Shown one piece after another: positions 40,640 through 49,782 of a stretch of 64,000 bases of DNA (positions within the stretch are counted from its first letter, which is position 1; every line of letters begins with the position of its first letter). This stretch comes from UBA7702 sp040776805 (GTDB lineage: Bacteria > Bacillota > Dehalobacteriia > UBA7702): contig JAXGZS010000001.1 in NCBI GenBank assembly GCA_040776805.1, forward strand, positions 186,001 to 250,000, in the 5' to 3' direction. The notes beneath the pieces are model-generated. The model saw nothing but the letters and a program-made list of their open reading frames with translations. It ran no database searches and was not told the origin of the DNA. Both the position numbers and the translations under genes were made by a program.

Positions 40640-41440
40640 TTATTCGGCGGGAATGTATTTGTCGATAATGGACTGTACGGTGCCGTCGGCGATGAGTTCT
40701 TGCAAAGCGGTGTTGACCTGATCGAGAAGTTCGGTATTATCTTTGGCGATGCAGATGGCGTAATCTTCATCGGCATAAGAAGTATCGAGGATTTTGAGAC
40801 CGTCTTTGGCGGCAACGAAAGCTTTGGCGGGTTCGTTGTCGATGATGACGCAGTCGATTTTACCGTTGAGCAAAGCATTGATGGCATCGGCGCCTTTGCT
40901 GTAGCGTTCGACGGTGGCGAGGCCTTCATCTTCTAAATCCATTGTGGCATAAAGGTCGCCGGTGGTGCTGGTCTGTACGCCGATGTTGTAATTGGCGTCT
41001 TTGGCAGAGAGATCATCCACACTTGTAATGGGGGAACCTTCGGGAACGATGACAACCTGTACGCCATTGGCATAGCTGGTGGTGAAGCTCACGCTTTCCT
41101 TGCGTTCCTCGGTCACGGTCATACCGGCCATTCCCAAATCAGCTTTACCGCTTTGGACAGAGGCGATGATGCTGTCAAATTCCATGTCTTCAATTTTCAG
41201 TTCCATACCGAGTTTGTCGGCGATGGCCTGGGCGATTTCCGCGTCGATCCCGACAATCTGGTCCTTGCCATTTTCATCGTTTTCATGGTATTCGTAAGGC
41301 GGGAATTCGGCATTGGTCGCCATGACGAGGGTATTGTCAGCGCTTTCGTCGGTGGTTTTACTGTCGTTGCTGCTGCCGCCGCAGGCGGCAAAGGTAACCG
41401 TCAACGCAAGAATGAACAGGATACTTAATAATTTTTTCAT
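40640..41440 (-). CDS. Amino-acid ABC transporter, substrate-binding lipoprotein
   Basis: A 266-residue periplasm-facing lipoprotein. The type II signal peptide MKKLLSILFILALTVTFAAC ends in a lipobox. The mature part has the SBP family 3 signature (NAEFPPYEYHENDENGKDQI, then GIDAEIAQAIADKLG), typical of cystine, glutamine, arginine or histidine binders. The ATG follows GGAGG; a longer upstream frame has no signal. It is first in the order binding protein-permease-ATPase. Placement next to the aro operon is suggestive of aromatic substrates but not evidence. Confidence 0.93.
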   Translation of the reverse strand: MKKLLSILFILALTVTFAACGGSSNDSKTTDESADNTLVMATNAEFPPYEYHENDENGKDQIVGIDAEIAQAIADKLGMELKIEDMEFDSIIASVQSGKADLGMAGMTVTEERKESVSFTTSYANGVQVVIVPEGSPITSVDDLSAKDANYNIGVQTSTTGDLYATMDLEDEGLATVERYSKGADAINALLNGKIDCVIIDNEPAKAFVAAKDGLKILDTSYADEDYAICIAKDNTELLDQVNTALQELIADGTVQSIIDKYIPAE

Positions 41441-41705
41441 TGTTTTTCCTCCGCATTCATGATTTAATTTTCCCTGATTTGCTTGCATAAATATAACACA
41501 TTGGCAGGGCTTTTGCAACACCTTTTCTGTGGTTTCCTGCTTTGAGCGCGGCAGAGAACCTTGGATGCGGCGGAAGAAAAAGTCGTAAAAAGGGAAAAGG
41601 GACTTTTTGTGGAAAATAACAAAAAGAAACGGTTGCCGCGGCGGCGGCGTGATTTGCATAAAAAATCTATAAACGCATGAATGCGGTAGGAAAGGGAAAT
41701 ATCGG

Positions 41706-42419
41706 ATGGACTGGAACAAAACTTGCTGGTATAACCAGGATCATCAACTGCTCTGCAATGAATTGCGGGGTTTGGCGGATGAGCGATATCGGAAATTTCA
41801 CCAAAAACTGATCACCGATCACAGCGTTGTGGTGGGGGTGCGGATGCCTCACTTGCGGCGTATGGCCAAAGAAATCGCCAAAGGCAACGGTGAGACGCTT
41901 TTCCCGTTGCTGCGGGAAGAGGTCTATGAAGAGATGATGCTCTACGGTTTGGTGTTGGGATACCAAAAGGGGGATTTTCCCCGCCTTTTGGCGCAGTTGG
42001 GCGATTTTATTCCAAAAATCAATAATTGGGCGGTTTGCGACTGCACCGTGGCGGGGCTTACTGCCGTGAAAAAGGAGCGGGAGCGTTTTTTTTGTTTTTT
42101 ACAGCCTTATCTTGTGGCGGAAGATGAATTTTCCCTGCGCTTTGCCGTGGTATCCCTGATGCGCTACTATACCGACGCCTTGTGGCTGGATCGGGTTTTA
42201 ACGGTCTATCGCCGTGTGGAGCATCCCGGCTATTACGTGAAAATGGCCGTGGCTTGGGGCGTCGCCGAGGCTTATGTCAAAGACCAAGAAAAAACCGCGG
42301 CCTTGCTAAAAGAACGCTGTCTTGACCGGGAAACCCAAAACAAGGCCGTTCAGAAAATCAGAGATTCCTATCGAGTGACTGCGGCGGATAAGGAAGCTGT
42401 GAAACAATGGCGTATGTAA
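41706..42419 (+). CDS. DNA alkylation repair protein, AlkD-like
   Basis: A 237-residue all-helical HEAT-like protein of the AlkC/AlkD family, which releases N3- and N7-alkylated purines without base flipping. The signature KINNWAVCDC (near 113) and MRYYTDALWLDRVL near 155 match the family, as does VRMPHLRRMAKEIAKG near 45. The surface Trp/Asp pair in INNWAVCD is the expected catalytic neighbourhood. It has a convincing start 265 bases from the transporter operon and stands alone. Confidence 0.85.
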   Translation: MDWNKTCWYNQDHQLLCNELRGLADERYRKFHQKLITDHSVVVGVRMPHLRRMAKEIAKGNGETLFPLLREEVYEEMMLYGLVLGYQKGDFPRLLAQLGDFIPKINNWAVCDCTVAGLTAVKKERERFFCFLQPYLVAEDEFSLRFAVVSLMRYYTDALWLDRVLTVYRRVEHPGYYVKMAVAWGVAEAYVKDQEKTAALLKERCLDRETQNKAVQKIRDSYRVTAADKEAVKQWRM

Positions 42420-42481
42420 CCGGATAAAAACAGAAGGCGGGACGCAAACTAAAGAAAAAACGAAAGCGTACTTGACTTGAT

Positions 42482-42922
42482 ATGAGACAAAAGGTCTTTC
42501 TGGCGGCTTTTGCCGTTGTTTTTTCTTTGCTCGTCGGCGTACAGAGTTATTTTTTTCTCGTTCCCGACGCCGGCATTCATTTGCGGGCCGACCGTATTGG
42601 CGCTTCCCTTTTAAACCCTTTTACGGAAACGGAAAAGGCCGGGGAAGAAATCGCCGATTTATCCGTCTATTTGACCATGGAAACGGAAGGGGACGCGCCG
42701 GCCAACGCGTCGCTGATCATCAATGATACGGTTGCCGGTCGTTTCAGCAAGGGGATCCTCTGCGTCAAAGCCGAAGATGGCGATATCCTGAAAATCAGAA
42801 GCTCCGATCCCATTGTCGTGACGATCACCGATTATCCGGAAAATCTCAATGAGACATCTTTGCCTGCCTCTGTCGCCGGGAAAAGGGGTGTAACGGCTTG
42901 GGGAACGATTGTTTTTAAATAA
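42482..42922 (+). CDS. Hypothetical exported or membrane-anchored protein
   Basis: A 146-residue protein with an N-terminal hydrophobic segment (VFLAAFAVVFSLLVGVQSYF) that may be a signal anchor. It has a beta-rich, acidic remainder with ADLSVYLTMETEGDAPANAS and SDPIVVTITDYPEN. No lipobox. I do not recognise the family. It stands upstream of the cmk operon, 97 bases before a good promoter and start. Confidence 0.65.
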   Translation: MRQKVFLAAFAVVFSLLVGVQSYFFLVPDAGIHLRADRIGASLLNPFTETEKAGEEIADLSVYLTMETEGDAPANASLIINDTVAGRFSKGILCVKAEDGDILKIRSSDPIVVTITDYPENLNETSLPASVAGKRGVTAWGTIVFK

Positions 42923-42949
42923 AAAACTGTAATAAAAGTAAGATTTGTA

Positions 42950-42978
42950 TTGTATCCTTGATATTTTTCATGTATAAT
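42950..42978 (+). promoter_or_regulatory. Promoter of the cmk-plsC-ispH operon
   Basis: TTGTAT (42950-42955), 17-base spacer, TATAAT (42973-42978), 40 bases before the cmk ATG. Confidence 0.65.
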
Positions 42979-43018
42979 AATGGTGAATAACTATACTTAA
43001 GAAAGCAGGTATCACTTT

Positions 43019-43708
43019 ATGTTGCAGAAAGCCATAGCCCTTGATGGCCCTTCCGGCGCTGGGAAAAGCACCATAGCGGAGCTTGTCGCCGAGAAATTAG
43101 GCTTTCGTTACATTGATACCGGCGCGATGTACCGCGCATGTACTCTAAAGGCTTTACGTTTATCTTTGGATGTAAATGATGAGGCAGCCATTTCTGCCAT
43201 GGCGAAGGGTATTGAAGTCCGCCTTGGGCAAAAAGATGGACTGCCCCTTATCTTTTTGGACGGAGAGGATGTCACCGTGGCAATTCGCTCTGCTGAGGTC
43301 ACCAGGGATGTACCCATCGTCTGCCGTTACGCTAAGGTTCGAGAAAAAATGATTGAAATCCAGCGCGGCCTCGCCGAAAATGACGGCGGTGTTGTGATGG
43401 ACGGCCGCGATATCGGCACCAACGTGCTTCCCCGGGCCATGCTGAAAGTTTTTCTCACCGCCGATGTTCAGGAAAGAGGACGCCGCCGGTATGCGGAGTG
43501 GAAAGCCAAAGGCATCGCCGCGGAGTGGAGTCGTGAGGAAATCATCGCCGACCTGATGCGCCGAGATCAACTTGACTCCAATCGGGAAATCAACCCCCTG
43601 CGCCGGGCGGAAGACGCCATACTCCTGGACAGCACCGCTTTGACCATTGAGGAAACAGCGGACCGTATCATTGCCCTGTGGAAGGAAAAGACGAAAAATG
43701 TTCTATAG
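43019..43708 (+). CDS. cmk: Cytidylate kinase
   Basis: Phosphorylates CMP and dCMP with ATP. The 229-residue protein has the P-loop IALDGPSGAGKSTIAELVAE near 5-24, YIDTGAMYRACTLKAL near 33, and VVMDGRDIGTNVLPRAMLKV near 125, the CMP-binding block. Length and order match bacterial Cmk. It is first in the conserved Firmicutes run cmk-plsC-ispH/rpsA, and its 3' end overlaps plsC by 11 bases. Confidence 0.96.
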   Translation: MLQKAIALDGPSGAGKSTIAELVAEKLGFRYIDTGAMYRACTLKALRLSLDVNDEAAISAMAKGIEVRLGQKDGLPLIFLDGEDVTVAIRSAEVTRDVPIVCRYAKVREKMIEIQRGLAENDGGVVMDGRDIGTNVLPRAMLKVFLTADVQERGRRRYAEWKAKGIAAEWSREEIIADLMRRDQLDSNREINPLRRAEDAILLDSTALTIEETADRIIALWKEKTKNVL

Positions 43709-44297
43709 CTTCGTATACCATGTGGCGAAATTTTTTTTGAAGCCGCGGATGCGCTTTGAAGGTGCGGAACACATTCCCGCCACCGGGGCTGTGGTGATCA
43801 TCGCCAACCACGTAAACGCCTTTGATCCCGTTGTTGTCTGTTTGGCCATGACGCGGCCCGTGCATTTTCTGGCAAAAAAGGAATTATTCAAAGGCCGCTT
43901 CCTCCGCTGGTTTCTCACGCATTTGCGCTGTATCCCCGTGGATCGCGACAATACCGACAGGAGCGCCCTACGCCGTGCCGTGGAAGTACTGAAAAACGGC
44001 GGCATCTTAGGGGTTTTCCCCGAGGGCACGCGTTCCTTGGACAACGAAATGCTGCCTTTTAAGAGCGGCGGCAGCTATATCGCCTCCCAAGCGCCCTGTG
44101 TGATCTTACCGGTGGCCGTAACCGGCACCGAACGGCTGCTGCATTATCGGCAAAAACCCGTTACCCTGAAAATTGGAGAGCCCTTCCCTTACGCGGCCTT
44201 GACCGGGGAAAAGAGAAGAGATACCATAGAGCGCATCACAAAAATGCAGGAGGATGCCGTAAAAGCGTTGCTTATGCCGACGGCAGACCGCTCTTGA
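43698..44297 (+). CDS. plsC: 1-acyl-sn-glycerol-3-phosphate acyltransferase
   Basis: Membrane-associated acyltransferase making phosphatidic acid. The 199-residue protein has the catalytic NHVNAFD (NHx4D) near residue 38, the glycerol-phosphate site FPEGTRSLD near 112, and VAVTGTERLLHYRQKP near 145. The start is the ATG inside the end of cmk after GGAAGG; a longer in-frame extension is not supported. Second gene of cmk-plsC-ispH/rpsA. Confidence 0.93.
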   Translation: MFYSFVYHVAKFFLKPRMRFEGAEHIPATGAVVIIANHVNAFDPVVVCLAMTRPVHFLAKKELFKGRFLRWFLTHLRCIPVDRDNTDRSALRRAVEVLKNGGILGVFPEGTRSLDNEMLPFKSGGSYIASQAPCVILPVAVTGTERLLHYRQKPVTLKIGEPFPYAALTGEKRRDTIERITKMQEDAVKALLMPTADRS

Positions 44298-44389
44298 TGT
44301 CGGTTTATCGTGAAATTTGACGGAAAAAACCCTGCTTACTTTGAAGGAAATCGAAGAGAAGGTGCGAATTTTTAATAAGGTGATAATAT

Positions 44390-46585
44390 ATGAACATGAC
44401 GATGGCAAAAAGCGCCGGTTTTTGTTTTGGCGTGAAACGCGCGATCCATATGGCGTTGGTTGCCGCGGAAGACGGCCCGGCCTGTTCCCTCGGACCGCTG
44501 ATCCATAATATGCGGGAAGTGGAACGCCTCGCCGAACATGGCGTCAGCTGGGCGGATTCCATTGACGGGCTCAAGGGGAACGCGGTGATCATCCGTTCTC
44601 ACGGCGTGCCGCCGGCGGTCACCGCGATGTTAAAAAACAGGGGTTATCGGCTCATCGACGCGACCTGCCCTTTTGTGAAAAAAGCTCAGGATATCGCCGC
44701 CAAATCAAAAGATGCAGCCGACCTTGTGGTGATCGTCGGGGATAAGCATCATCCCGAAGTCCAAGGCCTGCTGGGGTTTGCCGGAGAACAGGCGCTTGTC
44801 GTCAACGATTTGGCCGAAGCGCAACAGCACACTTACCCTGAGACGGTAGCAGTACTTTCCCAAACCACCCAATCAAGGGAAGAATTCCAGGATGTTGTCG
44901 ACTATATCCAAAGTCAAGCTGCTCAGGTCATTGTCAACAACACGATCTGCGAGGCTACGGCGGAGCGCCAAACCGAGGTCGCCAAAATCGCCCGCGATGC
45001 AGCTTTGGTCCTTGTCATCGGCGATAAAAACAGCGCCAACACCAGGAAATTAGCGGCCATTGCCGCGGAAAACGGCGCCAAAACCGCCGTGATTGAAAAT
45101 GGTTTAGAAATTGATAAAATAAATTTTAAAGATGTGCAAAAGATCGGCGTAACTGCCGGTGCATCAACTCCCGATTGGATTATCGAGGAGGTTCTTAAAG
45201 AAATGAAGGAGGATTCTGTAATGGAAGAGAAAATTCTGAATGAAAACGAAACCGCGGAAACAACGGCGGAAAGTGCGGTGCAGGAGGAACCCATTGTGAC
45301 GGAAGAAGCGGCTGCTCCTTGCGAACCCGAGGATATAGTCGAAGAAGAAGAAACAATGGCAGCCTCTTATGCGGCATACAGCAAAGATATTGCCCTTGTT
45401 CGTCGCGGCGAAAGATTGTCCGGTACGATCATCAAAGTTTCCGAAAATGAACTGATGGTCGATATTGGCGCGAAAAGCGAAGGGGTGATCCCCAGAAACG
45501 AACTGACCCCCAATGAAGCCGAGCACATTGCCGAGCTGTTCAAAGAAGGCGATCGCGTTGACGTGGTTGTTCTGAGACGGGAAAACGAAGACGGTCATCC
45601 GCTCCTCTCCAAGAAAAGAGTGGACGTCGATATTGCCTGGGAAAAATTGGCTGCCGCCATGAAAGCCGGAGAGATCCTCGAAGGCAAAGTCCTCGATGTG
45701 GTCAAGGGCGGTCTCCTCGTCGACGTTGGTTTGAAAGGTTTCGTTCCCGCTTCTCTTGTGGAAATGGGTTTCGTCAGCCAGCTTGACAAATACAAAAATG
45801 AAGTGATCAAATTCAAGGTCCTGGAATGCGATAAGAATCATAACAAGCTGATTCTTTCCAGAAAGGCCTTCTTGGAAGAAGAAAAAGAGGAAAAAGCCGT
45901 CAAAGCCTGGGCCGAAATCGAAAAAGATCAGGTGAGACGCGGCGTTGTCCAAAGAATCACCAACTTTGGCGCTTTTATCGACCTCGACGGTGTCGACGGT
46001 TTGCTCCACGTTTCCCAGATGGCCTGGTACCGCGTGAACCATCCCTCCGAAATCCTGAATATCGGCGATGAGATCGAAGTTTACGTCTTAAATGTCGACC
46101 GGGAAAACCAGAAGATCTCTTTGGGCTTGAAACAACTGATTCCCGATCCCTGGAGCATGGTGCCGGAAAGATATCCCGTTGACGCCATTGTCGAAGCCAA
46201 AGTCGTACGCACCGCCACCTTCGGTGCCTTCGTACAGTTGGAACCCGGTGTGGAAGGCCTTGTGCATATTTCCCAACTGGCTTGGGGCAGAGTGGCTAAA
46301 ACCGAAGATGCCGTGACTCCCGGGGATATGGTCAAAGTCAAAGTGTTAGGCTTTGATCTGGACGGCAAAAAAATCAGCCTGAGCATCAAAGAAACCATGG
46401 ATCGCCCCGCGACCCAGGATGAAATCGCTCCCGCCCACGCGGCGGAAGAAGAAAATGCGGAATACATCCCCGATGAAGAAGTGGTGACCATCGCCGATCT
46501 CATGGAATCTGCTGAAACCGCTGAAGCCGCTGAAACCGACGACTCCGCTGAATCGGCTGAAGCTGCTGAAGCTACCGAGGAATAA
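44390..46585 (+). CDS. ispH: IspH - ribosomal protein S1 fusion (HMBPP reductase with four S1 domains)
   Basis: A 731-residue two-part protein. Residues 1-275 are 4-hydroxy-3-methylbut-2-enyl diphosphate reductase, the last MEP-pathway enzyme. It has three iron-sulphur cysteines at 12 (SAGFCFGV), 93 (DATCPFV) and 187 (NNTICEAT). An acidic linker (280-330, Glu-rich) leads to four S1 RNA-binding repeats at about 340-405, 430-495, 515-585 and 600-670, for example VVQRITNFGAFIDLDGVDGL. The C-terminus is a low-complexity ESAEAAE tail. Such fusions recur in Clostridia behind cmk and plsC. It is last in its operon, with a hairpin at 46671. Confidence 0.96.
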   Translation: MNMTMAKSAGFCFGVKRAIHMALVAAEDGPACSLGPLIHNMREVERLAEHGVSWADSIDGLKGNAVIIRSHGVPPAVTAMLKNRGYRLIDATCPFVKKAQDIAAKSKDAADLVVIVGDKHHPEVQGLLGFAGEQALVVNDLAEAQQHTYPETVAVLSQTTQSREEFQDVVDYIQSQAAQVIVNNTICEATAERQTEVAKIARDAALVLVIGDKNSANTRKLAAIAAENGAKTAVIENGLEIDKINFKDVQKIGVTAGASTPDWIIEEVLKEMKEDSVMEEKILNENETAETTAESAVQEEPIVTEEAAAPCEPEDIVEEEETMAASYAAYSKDIALVRRGERLSGTIIKVSENELMVDIGAKSEGVIPRNELTPNEAEHIAELFKEGDRVDVVVLRRENEDGHPLLSKKRVDVDIAWEKLAAAMKAGEILEGKVLDVVKGGLLVDVGLKGFVPASLVEMGFVSQLDKYKNEVIKFKVLECDKNHNKLILSRKAFLEEEKEEKAVKAWAEIEKDQVRRGVVQRITNFGAFIDLDGVDGLLHVSQMAWYRVNHPSEILNIGDEIEVYVLNVDRENQKISLGLKQLIPDPWSMVPERYPVDAIVEAKVVRTATFGAFVQLEPGVEGLVHISQLAWGRVAKTEDAVTPGDMVKVKVLGFDLDGKKISLSIKETMDRPATQDEIAPAHAAEEENAEYIPDEEVVTIADLMESAETAEAAETDDSAESAEAAEATEE

Positions 46586-46670
46586 TCCCAAAAATCATCT
46601 TAATATATCTTAAATATCTATAAGGTGCGATAACATGCTGAAAGGGATCTGACTCATGAAGACCCCTAAA

Positions 46671-46712
46671 AATGAAAAGCTAATTTCTGCAATAAGGAAT
46701 TAGCTTTTCATT
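46671..46712. terminator. Hairpin after ispH/rpsA
   Basis: A 15-bp perfect stem AATGAAAAGCTAATT (46671-46685) / AATTAGCTTTTCATT (46698-46712) with a 12-base loop. AT-rich and without a long T-run, but it is the only structure before the next promoter and probably ends the operon. Confidence 0.65.
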
Positions 46713-46842
46713 ATAGATTAATATATTAACGGAATATACCATCGGAAAATTTATCAATGAATAGTAGATGAATGGCAGATAGAGAGTGTTTTGACGCCTT
46801 TTTCTTGGTTGGGGAAATGCATTCGACGGTTGGGGCGGTAAA

Positions 46843-46871
46843 TTGACAAGAATCCCTTGGTTTGCTATAAT
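46843..46871 (+). promoter_or_regulatory. Perfect consensus sigma-A promoter before the CNNM/CorC-type gene
   Basis: TTGACA (46843-46848), exactly 17 bases, TATAAT (46866-46871), with predicted start near 46878. It drives a leader of about 160 bases with a terminator-like hairpin before the gene at 47039. Confidence 0.85.
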
Positions 46872-46877
46872 TCTAAT

Positions 46878-47010
46878 CATCAAAGAAAGGATCGGTGCAT
46901 GACCTTTGGACGATTCGCCGGAGCCTGAAACAGATTGGTTTTCCCAGCAAAATCATAGCGTTGCAGCAAGGGGCAATTATAGCTTGTCCTTATTGCTGTG
47001 CGCTTTTTTT
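46878..47010 (+). ncRNA. Unclassified leader or small RNA ended by an intrinsic terminator
   Basis: From the predicted start near 46878 a transcript would run to the T-run at 47004-47010. It ends with a long stem (GCAGCAAGGGGCAA around 46963-46976 with TTGTCCTTATTGCTG around 46984-46998). A nine-codon frame MTFGRFAGA lies at 46909-46938 behind AAAGGAT. It could be an attenuated leader of the CNNM/CorC-type gene, 28 bases further on, or an independent small RNA. No riboswitch class was recognised. Nothing else is visible in the 46586-47038 gap. Confidence 0.45.
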
Positions 47011-47038
47011 GCTGCTCCAATGAGGGGAGGAAGCGCCC

Positions 47039-48373
47039 TTGACTAGCGATCACCTTATTTGGCTATTTCTATTACAATTATTCTTTATCTTTTTGAATGC
47101 CGTGTTCGCTTCGGCGGAGATCGCGGTGATCACCATGAACGATAAGAAGCTGGCGAAACTGACTGCCGCCGGGGACAAGCGCGCCCAGCGGCTTACCCTG
47201 CTCATAGAGCAACCGGCACGCTTTTTGGCCACCATTCAGGTGGGCATTACCGTGGTGACGCTGCTCAGCAGCGCCGTGGCCGCGGAAAACTTTTCCGACC
47301 GTCTCACGGGCAGCCTAATGAAACTGAATTCCGCCCTCCCCGCATCGGTTTTCCATGTGATCTCGGTAGCCCTGATCACGATCATTCTGACCTACTTTAC
47401 GGTGCTTTTGGGAGAGTTGATCCCCAAGCGGATCGCCTTGAAGAACGCGGAAAAGCTGGCCCTTTCCATGTCCGGCCCCATCTACGCCCTTTCCCGGTTT
47501 TTCGCCCCCGTCGTTTGGTTCTTCACCGTATCCACCAACGGCATTTTGCGCCTCTTCCGCATTGATCCCAACAGTGAGGCCGATGAAAACGCCGAGGAGG
47601 AAATCAGGATGATTCTCGACGCCGGCAAAGCCAAAGGCACCATCCACCCGGAAGAGCAGAGTATGATTCAGAACGTCTTTGAATTCAACGACATTTCCGC
47701 CGGGGAAATCATGACCCACCGCACGGAAGTGCTGCTTTTATGGCTTGATGAAACCGATGATCAGTGGCGGCAGGAGATCTATGGGGGGCGTCACTCCATC
47801 TATCCCATTTGCGATGAAAGTCCCGATCAGATTGTCGGCGTCCTCTACGCCAAAGACTATATGCGGCTTACCGACATCAGCCGGGCGGAAGTGTTGCAAA
47901 AAGCGGTGAAAGTCGCGGCTTTCGTGCCGGAAACCGTCCGTGCCGACGTACTTTTTCGCAACATGCAGAAAACCCGCAATCACTTCGCCGTGGTGGTGGA
48001 CGAATACGGCGGTATGAGCGGCATCATCACCATGAATGACCTCTTAGAACAGCTTGTCGGAGATCTTGACGACGATTTGAGCCTGCCCCGGGAGACTCCG
48101 GAGATCGAGCGGGTTGACGCCAAAACTTGGCGCATCCAGGGGATCGCCCCCCTTGACGACGTTTCCCGGCAACTCGGCGTGATCCTGCCGGAAGAGGAAT
48201 ACGAGACCTTCGGCGGTCTTGTCTTCGGCCTTTTGGGCAGCGTTCCCGAAGACGGCAGCACTCCGGAATTAAACGCCTACGGTATGCTGATCAAAGTGAC
48301 CCAAATCAGGGAGCATCGCCTGGAAAACGCCACGGTTACGCTGATCGGCCAAATCCCGCCGACTGCCGAATAA
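47039..48373 (+). CDS. CNNM/CorC-type transporter with CBS pair (hemolysin family)
   Basis: A 444-residue inner-membrane protein. The N-terminal DUF21/CNNM part has three or four helices (LFLLQLFFIFLNAVFASAEI, LATIQVGITVVTLLSSAVAA, then HVISVALITIILTYFTVLLG). Two CBS domains (about 205-325) follow, with SIYPICDESPDQIVGVLYAK and DEYGGMSGIITMNDLLEQLV, and then a C-terminal CorC_HlyC domain. The family is linked to magnesium or cobalt homeostasis. The start is a TTG (47039) behind GGGGAGG, which fits the mature N-terminus. A strong promoter and a terminator-containing leader precede it. Confidence 0.9.
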   Translation: MTSDHLIWLFLLQLFFIFLNAVFASAEIAVITMNDKKLAKLTAAGDKRAQRLTLLIEQPARFLATIQVGITVVTLLSSAVAAENFSDRLTGSLMKLNSALPASVFHVISVALITIILTYFTVLLGELIPKRIALKNAEKLALSMSGPIYALSRFFAPVVWFFTVSTNGILRLFRIDPNSEADENAEEEIRMILDAGKAKGTIHPEEQSMIQNVFEFNDISAGEIMTHRTEVLLLWLDETDDQWRQEIYGGRHSIYPICDESPDQIVGVLYAKDYMRLTDISRAEVLQKAVKVAAFVPETVRADVLFRNMQKTRNHFAVVVDEYGGMSGIITMNDLLEQLVGDLDDDLSLPRETPEIERVDAKTWRIQGIAPLDDVSRQLGVILPEEEYETFGGLVFGLLGSVPEDGSTPELNAYGMLIKVTQIREHRLENATVTLIGQIPPTAE

Positions 48374-48387
48374 ATTATAAAAAATAA

Positions 48388-48428
48388 ACGTGCCGCTGTG
48401 TTGCAATACACCAGCGGCACGTATTTTA
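48388..48428 (+). terminator. Terminator after the CNNM/CorC-type gene
   Basis: ACGTGCCGCTG (48388-48398) / CAGCGGCACGT (48412-48422) stem, followed by ATTTTATG. Confidence 0.8.
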
Positions 48429-48621
48429 TGGATTACCTGCAAAAAGGCTGCTGCCGACCGACAATTGCTCCCATCGCCATTCCGGCATCCACGGTATGAG
48501 ATTCGGTGAGAATACACGTAGATCAATACGGTGACAATGTAGCGGGATTTGTGCTATAGTTCTTGTTGTTGACATCTTTTTAAAATGTATAGAATTTACC
48601 ATTTCTGAGGAGGTGGCTTTG

Positions 48622-49725
48622 ATGTATCCTGTCAGGTTTGAACGGGGTAAGGCAAAACGTCGCTGGCTTTTACTTGCTCTCATTGTTATGATCCTGCTTT
48701 TTACCGGCGGTTGTAACTCTACGGAAGTATCAGAAGAAAAAGGTACCACGGTTTCACCCCTTGACGGCAGCAATAATATCGCTTGCGGCGGTCTTTCCGT
48801 AACACAAAATGACACGATTTACTATGTCGGTGAAGGGGAACAAGGGGGAGAGGCCATTTATTCGATGGATTTATCCGGTGAAAATATTCATACTCTTTAT
48901 ACGCCGGAGCGATATCAGAATTGGTTATCCGATCTTAGTCTATATGATAATCGGCTCTATTTCCGCGAGGAAGTGCTCAACGATGATTTTAGCTGGGATG
49001 AAACGCAAATCAATGTTTTGGATCTATCGGATTTCTCCGTAGAAAAGGTTTATAGCTCAACGTTGATGTTATCCTCCTTCTATTTTTATAAGGATCGTGT
49101 TTATTTTGGAGAGGAGCGGCTGACCACCAGTGAAGCGGATTTTGAGGCAGACCCTCTCAGCAATTATCAGCTCAAAGTGATGGATACGGACGGTGAGAAT
49201 CTTACGGCGCTCTTCAATTATTATGATAAATTTCTCGTATATGATGATAGGATCTATTATACCACCGGTAAAGATCTTTCCCGTTGCGATTTAAAAGGGA
49301 AGCATAAGGAGATGATTTATAAATATGATAATGGGATTGCCGGTTTGCAGGTGGTAGACGGTAGGCTTTATTTTGTGGAATACCGAAATGAAAGAGCTTC
49401 CCGCTTTATGTCTATGGAATTGGATGGCGGCAATCCCAAAAAGGTATTTTGGAATGAAGTGCGCGGTGGCGTATATATGGCGAATGCCAGGGATCATAAC
49501 ATTTATCTGGGGACGGAGGAGTATGTTTCCGTTAACCTGATGGCGAACCATCTGATGACGATTCGCCTTGACGGCCGCGGCAAAGGAGTCGTCGTTTCAA
49601 CCGTGGACGATGAAGTACCGGGGTATGTTTGGTCTGCCTTCTGTCTTTCCGGGGATTGGCGGTTTTACGCCGAATCTGACGGCGATAATGGAAGAGTGCT
49701 TTATAAAGAGCCGTGGACGAAATAA
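48622..49725 (+). CDS. DUF5050-like beta-propeller lipoprotein
   Basis: A 367-residue surface lipoprotein. After a basic N-terminus comes the hydrophobic segment WLLLALIVMILLFTGGC, a type II signal peptide with lipobox FTGGC. The mature part repeats short motifs of the DUF5050 type (DTIYYVGEGEQGGEAIYSMD, DNRLYFREEV, DDRIYYTTGKD, DGRLYFVEYRN), each pairing an I/L-Y-Y/F strand with an S/R-x-D/E turn. That suggests a six- or seven-bladed propeller. Ligand unknown. The ATG behind GAGGAGG is chosen. It stands alone before a convergent VWA gene. Confidence 0.78.
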   Translation: MYPVRFERGKAKRRWLLLALIVMILLFTGGCNSTEVSEEKGTTVSPLDGSNNIACGGLSVTQNDTIYYVGEGEQGGEAIYSMDLSGENIHTLYTPERYQNWLSDLSLYDNRLYFREEVLNDDFSWDETQINVLDLSDFSVEKVYSSTLMLSSFYFYKDRVYFGEERLTTSEADFEADPLSNYQLKVMDTDGENLTALFNYYDKFLVYDDRIYYTTGKDLSRCDLKGKHKEMIYKYDNGIAGLQVVDGRLYFVEYRNERASRFMSMELDGGNPKKVFWNEVRGGVYMANARDHNIYLGTEEYVSVNLMANHLMTIRLDGRGKGVVVSTVDDEVPGYVWSAFCLSGDWRFYAESDGDNGRVLYKEPWTK

Positions 49726-49782
49726 AAAGAAAGAATTGTGGATGAATAAAAAACCGTATGTCGTAATGGACATACGGTTTTT

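Noticed and set aside
46878..47038. yybP-ykoY, M-box, NiCo or 6S RNA before the CNNM/CorC-type gene
   Set aside because: Conserved core motifs of these RNAs were not found by eye; the leader is left unclassified.
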